Origin: Hydrogenophilales bacterium CG12_big_fil_rev_8_21_14_0_65_61_21
GTDB lineage: Bacteria > Pseudomonadota > Gammaproteobacteria > Burkholderiales > Thiobacillaceae
Direction: 5' to 3'
Assembly: GCA_002782005.1 (NCBI GenBank)
Contig: PFGT01000061.1
Span: 1-64,000 of the forward strand
DNA: 64,000 nucleotides
Shown: piece by piece, positions 7,591 to 16,399 of the stretch
How positions within the stretch are numbered: the stretch's first letter is position 1
Layout: each line of letters opens with the position of its first letter
Made by a program: the position numbers and the translations under genes
Notes under the pieces: model-generated
Told to the model about the DNA's origin: nothing
Seen by the model: the letters and a program-made list of their open reading frames with translations, nothing else
The model's database searches: none

Positions 7591-10500
7591 TCATGTGCCG
7601 GGTTGTTCCGGCCGGCTGTTCACGGCGGGCCGGCGTTTATCGTTGCTGCGTGCCTGGTGGAATAGTCGTAACTGGTCCAGCAGCTCCTGGTTCAGGGTAT
7701 CGAGTTCGGCCAGCCGCTGCCGCGCCTCGTCGGCCTGGCCGGTCTGTTTGAGGGCCAACAGATCATTGGCCAGGGTGACCAGGCGGCGCCAGATTGCCCG
7801 CGTCGCCTTATAGGCTTCTAGCTCACCATAGCGTTCCCGCGCGGCACCCTCCAGCCAGCGTCCAAACAGGCTGGCGTGCTGTTCCGGCTCGGTGGCGGCG
7901 GGACCCGTGTCGCGCAATAGCCGGTCGGTGACACGGTCGATCCAGTCCTGATAGTTGAATTCGGCCACCAGCAGGGGCAGTTCGCGCGGCGGCGACGGGT
8001 ATTGGCAGGCCTCGGCCCAGCGCGGGTCGGGTTGCCAGGCGGCGATCCAGTCCGGCATGGCGCTGGCGGGCATCGGCCGGGCGATGGCATAGCCTTGCGC
8101 CCGGTCGCAACCCAGGTGTAGCAGCAGTGTGCCATGGGCCACGGTTTCCACGCCTTCGGCCACGATCTGGCGCTGAAAGGCATTGGCCAGGCCGACGATG
8201 CCCCCAACGATGGCCAGGTCCTCGGTGTCGTGCAGCATGTCGCGAACGAAAGACTGGTCGATCTTCAGGGTCTCGGCCGGCAAGCGCTTGAAGTAGGTGA
8301 GCGAGGAATAGCCAGTGCCGAAATCGTCGAGCGCGAAGCGCACGCCAAGCCGCTGGCAGGACTCAATCAGTTCGGTGACATGGAGGATATCGTCCAGGGC
8401 GCTGGTTTCCAGTATCTCCAGTTCGAGGTCTTGCGGCGGAACCTCGGGATGTCTGGCCAACGCCGCTGCCAACTGTTCGGCCATATCGGTCCGCTGCATC
8501 TGGCGGGCGGAGACGTTGACGCTGACCGGTAGCTCGATGCCGGCGGCGCGCCAGGCCGCCATCTGGGCCAAGGCCTGCTCGATCACCCAGTCACCCAACT
8601 GGATCGAGAATTCGTGGCCTTCGACAAAGGGCAGGAACTCGGCCGGCGGCAGCAGACCGCGCAGCGGGTGGTTCCAGCGTATCAGCGCCTCGGCGCCGAT
8701 CGCCTTGCCCTGGCGCAGGTCCACCTTGGGTTGGTAGTAGAGGACGAATTCGCCGGCGCGCAGTCCTTGCTCAATCCGGGTCACGGCCTCGTGATGGGCG
8801 CGAGTTCGGCGGTCGCGCTCGGGGTCAAACAAATGGTAGCGATTGCGGCCGCTTTCCTTGGCCGTATACATGGCCTGGTCGGCGTGGCGCAACAAGGTAT
8901 CCGGATCGGCCTCGTCCTGCGGGAACAGCGATACGCCGATGCTGGCCGTGATGCGCACCGCCTGGTTATGTAACGGATAGGGTTCGGCAATCGCCTTGAG
9001 CAGCCGATCCAGGGTCTTACGGCACTCGTCGATGTTGGCCAGGCCCAGCAGCAATACGAATTCGTCGCCGCCCAGCCGGGCGACCGTGTCGCCGGCCCGC
9101 AGCGCCAGGGTCACCCGGTTCGATAGCGCCATCAGCAGGTTGTCGCCGGCCTCGTGGCCGAGTTCGTCGTTGACCTGTTTGAAGCCGTCCAGGTCCATAT
9201 AACAGACGGCCAGCACGCCGTTAACCCGCTGGGCCTGGGCCAGGGCCATATGCATCCGGTCGGCCAGCAACACCCGATTGGGCAACTGGGTCAGGGCGTC
9301 GTAGTGGGCGATGCGTTCCAGGCGCTGCTGTTGTTCCTTGATCTGCGATATGTCGCGGAAGATGCCAATGTAATGGCTCACCTGCCCAACCTCATCCTTC
9401 ATCGCGACGATGGCCAATTCCACTGGATAGAACTCGCCATTCTTGTGCCGGTTCCAGATTTCGCCGCGCCACTGTCCGGTGGCCCGAATCGCCGCCCACA
9501 TGGCGGCGTAGAAACCGGCCTCCTGGCGCCCGGAGGATAGCAGGCGCGGGGTCTGGCCCAGGATTTCTTCGCGGCTATAGCCGGTGAGCCGGGTAAAGGC
9601 GGGGTTGATCTCGACGATGCGTTGCCACGGGTCGGTGATGGCGACGCCGCTGGGGGCGTACTCGAACACCCTGGCGGCCAGCCGCAGCCGGTCGAGCGTG
9701 CGCCGCTCCTGGGTCTGGTCGCGGAACACCAGCACCGCGCCCACGATGCGGCCGTCATCATGGCGAATGGGCGCGGCGGAATCGGCGATGGGCCGCTCCG
9801 TGCCATCGCGGGCGATGAGCAGGGTATGGTTGGCCAGCCCTACCACCACACCTTCGCGTATAGCCCGGCCGACCGGACATTTGACCTTCTCGCGCGTGGT
9901 CTCGTTGATGATGGAGAATACGTCCCGCACCGAACGTCCTTCCGCCTCGGCGGCGGTCCAACCGGTCAGCGTTTCCGCCGCCGGGTTTATGAACTCGACC
10001 CGGCCTTCGCAGTCGGTGGCCATGACCGCGTCGCCGATCGATGAAAGGGTGACCTGTAGGCGCTCCTTTTCTACCATCAGCGCCTTGCGTGCTGCCTCAA
10101 TGGACTGGGCCATGCGGTTGAAAACGTCAATGGTATTGCGCAGCTCCCGACTGCCGGCCGCCTCAACATGGACCGACCAGTCGCCCCGCGCCATCGACTC
10201 AGCCGCCTGGTTGAGCGCCCGCAAGGGCCGCAGGCCAGAGCGCAGGATCAGCCAGATGCCGATGAAATCGAGCACTAGCGCCAGCGACAGGATAGCCAGG
10301 TGGGCGAGGAAAGCATTCCACAGCCGGTTGATCGCGGACGTGGCGGTCATCTCGATGGTGACCAGGCCGTAATCCCGGCTGCCGATGACCAGTGAGCGGC
10401 TTTGCTGTGGCGATGGGACGCTGGTAAAGCGCGCAAACCAGCCGGGCGCACTGGGCGCCGCATCCTTGTCGCTGGCCGCAAGCTGCTTGCCTCTGGCGTT

Positions 10501-10776
10501 GGTCCAGGCGATGCGCCGGATGTCATCGCGTTTAACCCGTCGCCGGATAACCTGTTCGATGCTGGCGTAATCGCCGATCACCGCCGATTCGGCGATGGCC
10601 GCCAACAACGAATCCTGCTCGATGACGAGATGCTCCTCGATCTCATGATGGGAAAAATCGGCCTCCTTGGTGGTGGAAACCAGGAGCAGCAAGCTCCCCG
10701 CTACGGCCAGCGCCAGACTCGCGGAAAGCATCACCCGGCCAACCAGGGGCAGCCGCGCCCACAGACCGGGTTTCAC
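7591..10776 (-). CDS. GGDEF-EAL c-di-GMP protein with HAMP, two PAS domains and a degenerate CZB-like tail
   Basis: Membrane protein of 1061 residues from the GTG at 10774-10776, preceded by a GGAGGG site; longer upstream frames run into the preceding gene. Order: membrane helix, periplasmic segment, second helix, HAMP, two PAS domains, GGDEF (GGDEF at 569-573 with an RxxD I-site), EAL (696-698; LDDFGTGYSS and AEGVE present) and a helical tail. Both catalytic cores look intact, so it may make or degrade c-di-GMP. The tail (about 935-1040) matches the CZB zinc-domain spacing (QDW at 943-945, SLFGRW at 969-974), but the His and Cys ligands are replaced. It sits 2 nt after the PhnD-like gene, which probably supplies its periplasmic signal. 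Confidence 0.9.
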   Translation of the reverse strand: MKPGLWARLPLVGRVMLSASLALAVAGSLLLLVSTTKEADFSHHEIEEHLVIEQDSLLAAIAESAVIGDYASIEQVIRRRVKRDDIRRIAWTNARGKQLAASDKDAAPSAPGWFARFTSVPSPQQSRSLVIGSRDYGLVTIEMTATSAINRLWNAFLAHLAILSLALVLDFIGIWLILRSGLRPLRALNQAAESMARGDWSVHVEAAGSRELRNTIDVFNRMAQSIEAARKALMVEKERLQVTLSSIGDAVMATDCEGRVEFINPAAETLTGWTAAEAEGRSVRDVFSIINETTREKVKCPVGRAIREGVVVGLANHTLLIARDGTERPIADSAAPIRHDDGRIVGAVLVFRDQTQERRTLDRLRLAARVFEYAPSGVAITDPWQRIVEINPAFTRLTGYSREEILGQTPRLLSSGRQEAGFYAAMWAAIRATGQWRGEIWNRHKNGEFYPVELAIVAMKDEVGQVSHYIGIFRDISQIKEQQQRLERIAHYDALTQLPNRVLLADRMHMALAQAQRVNGVLAVCYMDLDGFKQVNDELGHEAGDNLLMALSNRVTLALRAGDTVARLGGDEFVLLLGLANIDECRKTLDRLLKAIAEPYPLHNQAVRITASIGVSLFPQDEADPDTLLRHADQAMYTAKESGRNRYHLFDPERDRRTRAHHEAVTRIEQGLRAGEFVLYYQPKVDLRQGKAIGAEALIRWNHPLRGLLPPAEFLPFVEGHEFSIQLGDWVIEQALAQMAAWRAAGIELPVSVNVSARQMQRTDMAEQLAAALARHPEVPPQDLELEILETSALDDILHVTELIESCQRLGVRFALDDFGTGYSSLTYFKRLPAETLKIDQSFVRDMLHDTEDLAIVGGIVGLANAFQRQIVAEGVETVAHGTLLLHLGCDRAQGYAIARPMPASAMPDWIAAWQPDPRWAEACQYPSPPRELPLLVAEFNYQDWIDRVTDRLLRDTGPAATEPEQHASLFGRWLEGAARERYGELEAYKATRAIWRRLVTLANDLLALKQTGQADEARQRLAELDTLNQELLDQLRLFHQARSNDKRRPAVNSRPEQPGT

Positions 10777-10778
10777 GC

Positions 10779-11612
10779 TCAGCGTCCCTCCTGCTTCCAG
10801 ATCAGGCGATAGACCTCGCGCTGATTGCGGTACTCGGCGTCCTGCGCCGGAACGAAACCATAAGGCGGCTTCTGCTTGATGACGGCGGCGCTGGCCTTGA
10901 GTATTTTTAGTCCCTCGGGGTCTTGCGCCATGCCGATTAGCGCATCGCGCACCGCCTGCGCCGCGGCCGCTGGCACGCGCGGATGGGCGGCGATGGGCAG
11001 ATTGAGATAAGGTTCGGAGGTCCACAGCGCACGGTATTTGAAGCCTTCGCGCGCGGCGTATTCCTGCATCACCCTGGAATTGACGCTCGCCGCCTGAATC
11101 TGGCCGGCGCGCATCTGCGCCATGATGCCTTCCTGATTGCCGCCGAATGCCGGTTTGACCGTGATCCCGGTCAGAATCAGCGCGGTCATCGGCGCCATAT
11201 AGCCGACAAAAGCGTTCTTGTTTGGAAAGCCGACTTCCCTGCCCGCCAATTCGCGCAGCGAGCGCAAGGGGGAATCTTCCGGCGTCACGATCTGGCCGTG
11301 GATGGGTTTTCCCGCCGGTCGCGCAATGACCCGGTAACCTGCGGCGGCATGATTCGGGGCGAGGATATGATTGCTATAGACAAAATCGAAATCGCCCCGT
11401 GCTTCCGCGCCGGAATATTCCAAGGCGTCTTTTCTCGTCCCGAGTTCCAGCATCACGCCGCTCTTCTTGCCGGCGTAGTCGAGGATCGGGTTCCAGTATT
11501 GCGCGGTGAGCACGGCGCTTCTCTGTGGAAGTATGCCGAAGGTATAGGCCTGCACGGCCTGCGCCGCCAAGCCGAGCAACAGACCGGCGATCAAGGGAAG
11601 TGCGGGCTTCAT
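10779..11612 (-). CDS. PhnD-like periplasmic substrate-binding protein
   Basis: A 277-residue secreted protein with a signal peptide (MKPALPLIAGLLLGLAAQAV, cleavage after VQA). The mature part has the phosphate/phosphonate-binding fold seen in PhnD: FDFVYSNHILAPNHA and an LRELAGREVGFPNKNAF lobe-closing segment. No ABC permease or ATPase is adjacent. Instead it is packed between an MFS gene (2 nt upstream) and a GGDEF/EAL membrane protein (2 nt downstream), so a sensory role feeding the GGDEF/EAL protein is more likely than transport. The ligand is unknown. Its ribosome site GAGGAG overlaps the end of the MFS gene. Confidence 0.85.
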   Translation of the reverse strand: MKPALPLIAGLLLGLAAQAVQAYTFGILPQRSAVLTAQYWNPILDYAGKKSGVMLELGTRKDALEYSGAEARGDFDFVYSNHILAPNHAAAGYRVIARPAGKPIHGQIVTPEDSPLRSLRELAGREVGFPNKNAFVGYMAPMTALILTGITVKPAFGGNQEGIMAQMRAGQIQAASVNSRVMQEYAAREGFKYRALWTSEPYLNLPIAAHPRVPAAAAQAVRDALIGMAQDPEGLKILKASAAVIKQKPPYGFVPAQDAEYRNQREVYRLIWKQEGR

Positions 11613-11614
11613 CT

Positions 11615-12868
11615 TCAGGTCTCCTCGTTGTTGTTGTTTGATGGTACGAATTTAGCCTGCCGTATAGTACTCCGTAGCCGTTGGAAGTGCAGCAGCCCGG
11701 CCAGCAGCGTCAGCACGCCGCACAGGAATAATGTCGGGCGGATGCCGATGCCGTGCGCCAGGCTGCCGACCACCAGGCTGCCGAGCGGCGCAACGCCGAG
11801 GAAGGCCATCGAGAAGGTGGCCATGACCCGGCCCCGCATGTCGTCCCGCACCCAACTCTGCAACAGGGTGTTGCTGCCGGCGGCGACCAGCACCACGGAA
11901 AAGCCCAGCGCCATCAGGATTGGGTAGGCCAGCGCATGTTGGGTATTCAGGGCAAACAGGGCCAACGCCGCGCCGGCCGAGACGGCCGCTAATGAAACGC
12001 GCTGGGCCAGACCTGTGATGGAGCCGCGCGTGGCCAGGAACAGGCTGCCGCTGAGTGAACCGGCACCGGCGCTGCTGACCAGCAGGCCGAAGGTGCTGGC
12101 GTCGCCGTGGAAGATGGTCTTGACGTACACCGGCATCATGACCACATAAGGCGCGACCAGGAAGCTGACTGCGGCCACCAGCATCAGGAACAGGCGAATG
12201 TCGCGATGGCTGAAGGTATAGCTCAGCCCTTCGCGTAGCGCGTGCAGCGCCGGCTTGGAGCGGTCGCCGCCGGGCCGTGCCCGGATCGCCCACAGCGCCA
12301 GCAGCACCGCCAGGTAGGAGGTGGCGTTGAGGATGAAGCAAATCGCCTCGCCCAGCAGCGCGATGATGAAACCGGCCAAGGCCGGCGCGATGAACCGGGT
12401 GGCGTTCATGAGCAGCGAATTGAGGGCGATGGCGTTTTGCAGATGTGTTCGGTCCGACACCAGATGCACTACCAGCGACTGCCGGGCCGGCATGTCCAGG
12501 GCGTTGATGCAGCCCATGACGAAGGCCATGGTCAGGAGCAGGCTCGGGGTGATCCAGCCCTGCCAGGTCAGGATGGCCAAAATCATGGCTTGGCACATGG
12601 CCAGGGTCTGGGTCAGCATCATCAGGCGGCGGCGGTCCCAGCGGTCCGACCAGACCCCGCCCAGGGCGCCGAACAGCAGGATGGGCGCCTGGCTGGCAAA
12701 ACCGAGCAGTCCCAGCACCAGGGCCGAGTCGGTCAGCCGGTAGGCCAGCCAGCCCATGGCGATCTGCTGCATCCAGGTGCCGGCCACCGAAACGAGCTGA
12801 CCGGCAAAGTAGAGCCGGAAGTCGCGCGAGCGCAGGGCCTTGAGCGGATGGTGGATAATGGCGGACAT
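11615..12868 (-). CDS. MFS exporter (EntS-like, MFS_3 group)
   Basis: Inner-membrane transporter of 417 residues with about 12 hydrophobic segments. The N-terminus LRSRDFRLYFAGQLVSVAGTW and the loop DRWDRRRLMMLTQ (the motif A region) are typical of the EntS/transmembrane-secretion-effector branch of the major facilitator superfamily. I use the ATG at 12868; the frame is open upstream to 13180 but that stretch lies over the divergent fsr gene and has no homologous look. It is the first gene of a four-gene operon with a PhnD-like protein, a GGDEF/EAL protein and an amidotransferase. The substrate is unknown; export of the amidotransferase product is only a hypothesis. Confidence 0.85.
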   Translation of the reverse strand: MSAIIHHPLKALRSRDFRLYFAGQLVSVAGTWMQQIAMGWLAYRLTDSALVLGLLGFASQAPILLFGALGGVWSDRWDRRRLMMLTQTLAMCQAMILAILTWQGWITPSLLLTMAFVMGCINALDMPARQSLVVHLVSDRTHLQNAIALNSLLMNATRFIAPALAGFIIALLGEAICFILNATSYLAVLLALWAIRARPGGDRSKPALHALREGLSYTFSHRDIRLFLMLVAAVSFLVAPYVVMMPVYVKTIFHGDASTFGLLVSSAGAGSLSGSLFLATRGSITGLAQRVSLAAVSAGAALALFALNTQHALAYPILMALGFSVVLVAAGSNTLLQSWVRDDMRGRVMATFSMAFLGVAPLGSLVVGSLAHGIGIRPTLFLCGVLTLLAGLLHFQRLRSTIRQAKFVPSNNNNEET

Positions 12869-12932
12869 CAATTGACTCTGTGAACTCAGCTCGGCATTGG
12901 GTTGCTCGGATTTCAACCCGACCGACAGCCCA

Positions 12933-12949
12933 TATAGTGCAACACTATA
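12933..12949. promoter_or_regulatory. Palindromic operator candidate between divergent transporter genes
   Basis: Perfect inverted repeat TATAGTG-CAA-CACTATA in the 87-nt gap between the MFS operon (start 12868) and the fsr-like gene (start 12956). The arms also resemble -10 hexamers (TATAGT/TATACT), so a bound regulator could block both promoters. No regulator gene is adjacent. The palindrome is read directly; its function is inferred. Confidence 0.55.
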
Positions 12950-12955
12950 CTCATC

Positions 12956-14179
12956 ATGGAAAATAACCCCGCCGCCAACCCTACCGCCTTCAAGGTATTG
13001 GCGGCGATCAGCTTCTCGCATTTTCTCAACGACATCATGCAGTCGTTGATGCTCGCCAGCTATCCGCTGTTCAAGACCGGCTTCGGTCTCAGCTTCAGCC
13101 AGATCGGTATGCTGACCCTGGCCTTCCAGTTCACCGCCTCGCTGCTGCAACCGGCGGTCGGCGCCTATACCGACCGTCACCCCAAACCCTTCTCGCTGGC
13201 CTTGGGCATGGGTTGCACGCTGACCGGTCTGCTGGCGCTATCCGTGGCCTCGACCTTCCCCATGCTGCTCGCGGCCGCCGCCCTGGTCGGCAGCGGTTCG
13301 GCGGTGTTCCATCCGGAGGCCTCGCGGGTGGCGCGCATGGCCTCGGGCGGCCGGCATGGCCTGGCGCAGTCCATCTTCCAGGTCGGCGGCAACACCGGCG
13401 CGGCCTTTGGACCCCTATTGGCGGCCTGGATCGTGTTACCCAACGGCCAGCGCAGCATCGCCCTGTTCGGCCTGGTCGCCCTGCTGGCCATGATCGTGTT
13501 GACCGGCGTCGGCGTCTGGTACCGACGCCAGCACCGCAAACCGAGGCCGGCGGCCGCCGGAACCGGCCACGGGCTGCCTAGAAGCCGCGTCACGCAGACA
13601 CTGGCCGTGCTGCTGGCGCTGATGTTCTCCAAGTTCTTCTATCTGACCAGCATCACCAGCTACCTGATCTTTTACCTGATGGAGCACTACCGGATCGATG
13701 CCCTGGCAGCGCAATACCACCTGTTCTATTTCCTGTTCGCGGTCGCCGCAGGCACCCTGCTGGGTGGCCCCATCGGCGACCGTATCGGCCGCAAGCAGGT
13801 GATCTGGATGTCCATCCTCGGCGTCGCGCCGTTCACCCTGGCCCTGCCCTATGTCGGCCTGGGCGTCTCGGCGGTGCTGACCATGATAATCGGCTTCATG
13901 CTGGCCTCGGCCTTCCCGGCCATGGTGGTTTACGGCCAGGAATTGCTGCCCGGCAAGGTGGGCGCCATCTCCGGGCTATTCTTCGGGCTGGCCTTCGGTC
14001 TGGCCGGCATCGGCGCCGCCGTGCTCGGCCAGGCCGCCGACCACTGGGGCATTGTCACGGTCTACAAGCTGTGTTCATTCCTGCCGCTGATCGGTGTGCT
14101 GGCGGTGTTGTTGCCGGATTTGCACCAGCCGAAGATCGGAGCGGTTTGTCGGACAGAAGTCCAACCTACCAGGATGTAG
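12956..14179 (+). CDS. fsr: MFS transporter of the fosmidomycin-resistance (Fsr) family
   Basis: A 407-residue, 12-helix inner-membrane antiporter. The N-terminus FSHFLNDIMQSLMLASYPLF and the GSAVFHPEASRVARMASG stretch in helix 4 are hallmarks of Fsr-type drug exporters. The GDRIGRKQVIW loop begins the second half. It is transcribed divergently from the MFS/PhnD/GGDEF-EAL operon and begins 7 nt after the palindrome at 12933-12949. The native substrate is unknown, as for most members. Confidence 0.9.
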   Translation: MENNPAANPTAFKVLAAISFSHFLNDIMQSLMLASYPLFKTGFGLSFSQIGMLTLAFQFTASLLQPAVGAYTDRHPKPFSLALGMGCTLTGLLALSVASTFPMLLAAAALVGSGSAVFHPEASRVARMASGGRHGLAQSIFQVGGNTGAAFGPLLAAWIVLPNGQRSIALFGLVALLAMIVLTGVGVWYRRQHRKPRPAAAGTGHGLPRSRVTQTLAVLLALMFSKFFYLTSITSYLIFYLMEHYRIDALAAQYHLFYFLFAVAAGTLLGGPIGDRIGRKQVIWMSILGVAPFTLALPYVGLGVSAVLTMIIGFMLASAFPAMVVYGQELLPGKVGAISGLFFGLAFGLAGIGAAVLGQAADHWGIVTVYKLCSFLPLIGVLAVLLPDLHQPKIGAVCRTEVQPTRM

Positions 14180-14220
14180 CCCGACAGCCCGATGAATTGG
14201 ATTTATCGAACGAGGTCACC

Positions 14221-14586
14221 ATGGCAAAGGAAAACGAACGATTGGATCAAGCGGTTCTGGCCGCTCGACGCAACGCCGAGAAACGGGCGGAGGGCTATCG
14301 GGAACAGGCGCTGAAGTTATTTCCATGGGTGTGCGGCCGCTGCGCCCGGACCTTCACCCACAGTAATCTGCAATTGTTGGAGGTCCATCACAAGAACAAC
14401 AACCACAACGATAACCCTCCGGACGGCAGCAATTGGGAACTGCTCTGCACCTATTGCCACGAGAACGAGCATTCCAAGCTGAAGGACGGCGCCGGACGAA
14501 TCGATGCGGGAAACGCCACATCGCCCTCAACGTTTAACGCCTTCGCCGATCTCAAGGCGTTGATGGCGTCGAAGAAGCGGGACTAG
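14221..14586 (+). CDS. yajD: YajD-like HNH nuclease family protein
   Basis: A 121-residue protein with a zinc-bound HNH fold: CGRCARTF, then EVHHKNNNHNDNP (His/Asn active-site region) and LLCTYCHENEH, giving two CxxC pairs and the HNH core. This architecture and length match E. coli YajD, whose substrate is unknown. The start is an ATG preceded by a GAGGT site; an in-frame extension to 14071 overlaps fsr and is not used. The last 35 nt overlap the end of the convergent RlmN-like gene. Confidence 0.85.
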   Translation: MAKENERLDQAVLAARRNAEKRAEGYREQALKLFPWVCGRCARTFTHSNLQLLEVHHKNNNHNDNPPDGSNWELLCTYCHENEHSKLKDGAGRIDAGNATSPSTFNAFADLKALMASKKRD

Positions 14587-15583
14587 CCATGATGGCCCGC
14601 GCCCGCAACTGGCCGCAGCCGCCGTCGATGTCCTGGCCGGCGGAGTTGCGCAGCTTGGTCAGGATGCCGCGCCGGTGTAGTTGGCGCGCCATCTGAGCCG
14701 CCTGTTCCCAGAGCGGGCGCTGGTAAGGCAGGGCGGCGACCGTGTTGTAGGGGATCAGGTTCATCAGCGCGTACTTGCCGGTCAGCAGACGGACGATGCC
14801 GTCGATCTCGTCGGCGCTGTCGTTGACGCCTTCGATCAAGGTCCACTGATACTGGATCGGGTAGCCGGTGGCGCGGGCATAGCGCTCGCCCAGTTCGACC
14901 AATTCATCCGGGGCGATGCGCGGCGCCTTGGGCAACAGTTGCTCGCGCAGGTCGGCGCGGCTGGTGTGCAGAGACAGGGCCAGCGCCGGCTTGACCGTTT
15001 CGAGTGGCAAGCGCTCGAACACCCGCCGGTCGCCAACGGTGGAAAAGACCAGGTTCTTGTGGCCGATACCACCCGCCGTGCCCAGAAAATCAATCGCTTC
15101 GAGTACGTTGTCGAGGTTGTGGGCCGGCTCGCCCATGCCCATGAACACCACCTTTTTGACCGGCCGAAGCCGGCGCGCCAGCGCGACCTGGGCGACGATC
15201 TCGGCGCTGGCCAGTTGTCGTAGCAGACCGCCGCGCCCGGTCATGCAGAACACGCAGCCAACCGCGCAGCCGACCTGGGTGGAGACGCACAAACCGTCGC
15301 GCGGCAGTAGCACGCTCTCCACCGTCTGGCCGTCGGCCAATTCGACCAACAGGCGGGCGGAGCCATCGGCGGCCGGGTGTTCGGAACGCAACCGGGCCAG
15401 ACCATCCAGTTCGGCCAGCAGACCGGGCAGGGCATTGCGCAATGCCAGCGGCAGGAATGCCTCGGCCCGGCTGTGGCGCTTATCGAGCGAGCGTACCTGC
15501 GCCCAGGCGCGCAGCACCCGCAGTTCGTGGCCGGGTTTGGCGCCGAAGGCGCGTAGGCGTTGACGGAGGTGTTCGATGTGCAT
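14552..15583 (-). CDS. RlmN/Cfr-family radical SAM RNA methyltransferase paralogue
   Basis: A 343-residue radical-SAM protein. The cluster-binding motif CAVGCVFC lies within CVSTQVGCAVGCVFCMTG, the arrangement of RlmN, and the second catalytic cysteine is kept in the C-terminal DIDGGCGQL. KKVVFMGMGEPAHNLDNV is the family GEP motif. It is shorter than E. coli RlmN (384 residues), with CMTG where typical RlmN has CSTG, and it is not beside ndk or pilF where canonical betaproteobacterial rlmN usually lies. It is therefore probably a second paralogue. Methylation of 23S rRNA or tRNA adenosine at C2 is expected but the target is uncertain. Confidence 0.85.
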   Translation of the reverse strand: MHIEHLRQRLRAFGAKPGHELRVLRAWAQVRSLDKRHSRAEAFLPLALRNALPGLLAELDGLARLRSEHPAADGSARLLVELADGQTVESVLLPRDGLCVSTQVGCAVGCVFCMTGRGGLLRQLASAEIVAQVALARRLRPVKKVVFMGMGEPAHNLDNVLEAIDFLGTAGGIGHKNLVFSTVGDRRVFERLPLETVKPALALSLHTSRADLREQLLPKAPRIAPDELVELGERYARATGYPIQYQWTLIEGVNDSADEIDGIVRLLTGKYALMNLIPYNTVAALPYQRPLWEQAAQMARQLHRRGILTKLRNSAGQDIDGGCGQLRARAIMASPASSTPSTP

Positions 15584-15697
15584 GGCTCCTAGCAGCGTCG
15601 GTTTCGTGCGGGGTGGCGCGCATCTTTTGACCGCTCCGGCAGCAATTCAGCCGGCTCGGTCGGGCAGGCGACCATCAATGGTAGAGGCCCATCCATG

Positions 15698-16399
15698 TCA
15701 GAAGGGTATCCGCAGCCAGATCCGGCCGGCCTGCTTCTCGATCTCGATCTGCCCCTCGCCGACCCGATAGTTCAGATAGCAGGTATGGCGCGGATCGGAC
15801 AGCAGCGTGGGGTTGAGAACCACAAAATTGTCGCCCGCGCAGCGCGCCGATCGCGTGGCCAGGCCGGGGTGGCCTTCATGGTGGAGGCGGGCGCCGATGG
15901 CCTGGCAAAAATTGTAGTCCGTGCCATGCACGAGGTCGGGGTAGTTCGTTGTCAATGGCCTGAAATCGAGCAGGGCCGCGTCGCCGCGCACCCAGTACAC
16001 CTTGCGTTCCGCGATCACGCCTGGTGCGCAAAAACCGGCGTCGCCAAGCAGGCCTTGGTACCAGTGATGCACCGTCTCGTAGACGGTGGTTTCGATGCTG
16101 TCGGAACCGTACCAGATACCGAATCGGCCGTCAGAGAACCGGCTGGCCTGCCAGTTCCGGAAGGGGTAGCCAATGGCGTTGAACCATTCGGCATCCTCGA
16201 ACGGGCGGTGGATGACGGGCGTCGGCGAGACATAGAGCGGCGGCTTGACGTCGGCTTCGACGCCCTGCGCCAGTCGCCAGTCGTCGGGACTGTCGCTCAG
16301 GTCGTCGTACAAATCCTGCGCACCGCGCAGCGAAACGATGTTTCGGGCCAGATTCTGATGAATGTCGGCCAGCGTGACCCGGCTGAACAGGCCATCCAT
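15698..16399 (-). CDS. RES-domain toxin
   Basis: A 233-residue RES-family protein, the toxin class that degrades NAD+ in Xre-RES modules. The domain shows [19 protein letters not shown] with the conserved Arg and Trp-Tyr, [11 protein letters not shown] (family Tyr-Glu), and a C-terminal [11 protein letters not shown]. The ATG at 16397-16399 overlaps the antitoxin TAA by one base, so translation is coupled; a longer frame into the antitoxin gene is discounted. A 114-nt gap without a recognisable gene separates it from the RlmN-like gene. Confidence 0.88.
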   Translation of the reverse strand: MDGLFSRVTLADIHQNLARNIVSLRGAQDLYDDLSDSPDDWRLAQGVEADVKPPLYVSPTPVIHRPFEDAEWFNAIGYPFRNWQASRFSDGRFGIWYGSDSIETTVYETVHHWYQGLLGDAGFCAPGVIAERKVYWVRGDAALLDFRPLTTNYPDLVHGTDYNFCQAIGARLHHEGHPGLATRSARCAGDNFVVLNPTLLSDPRHTCYLNYRVGEGQIEIEKQAGRIWLRIPF

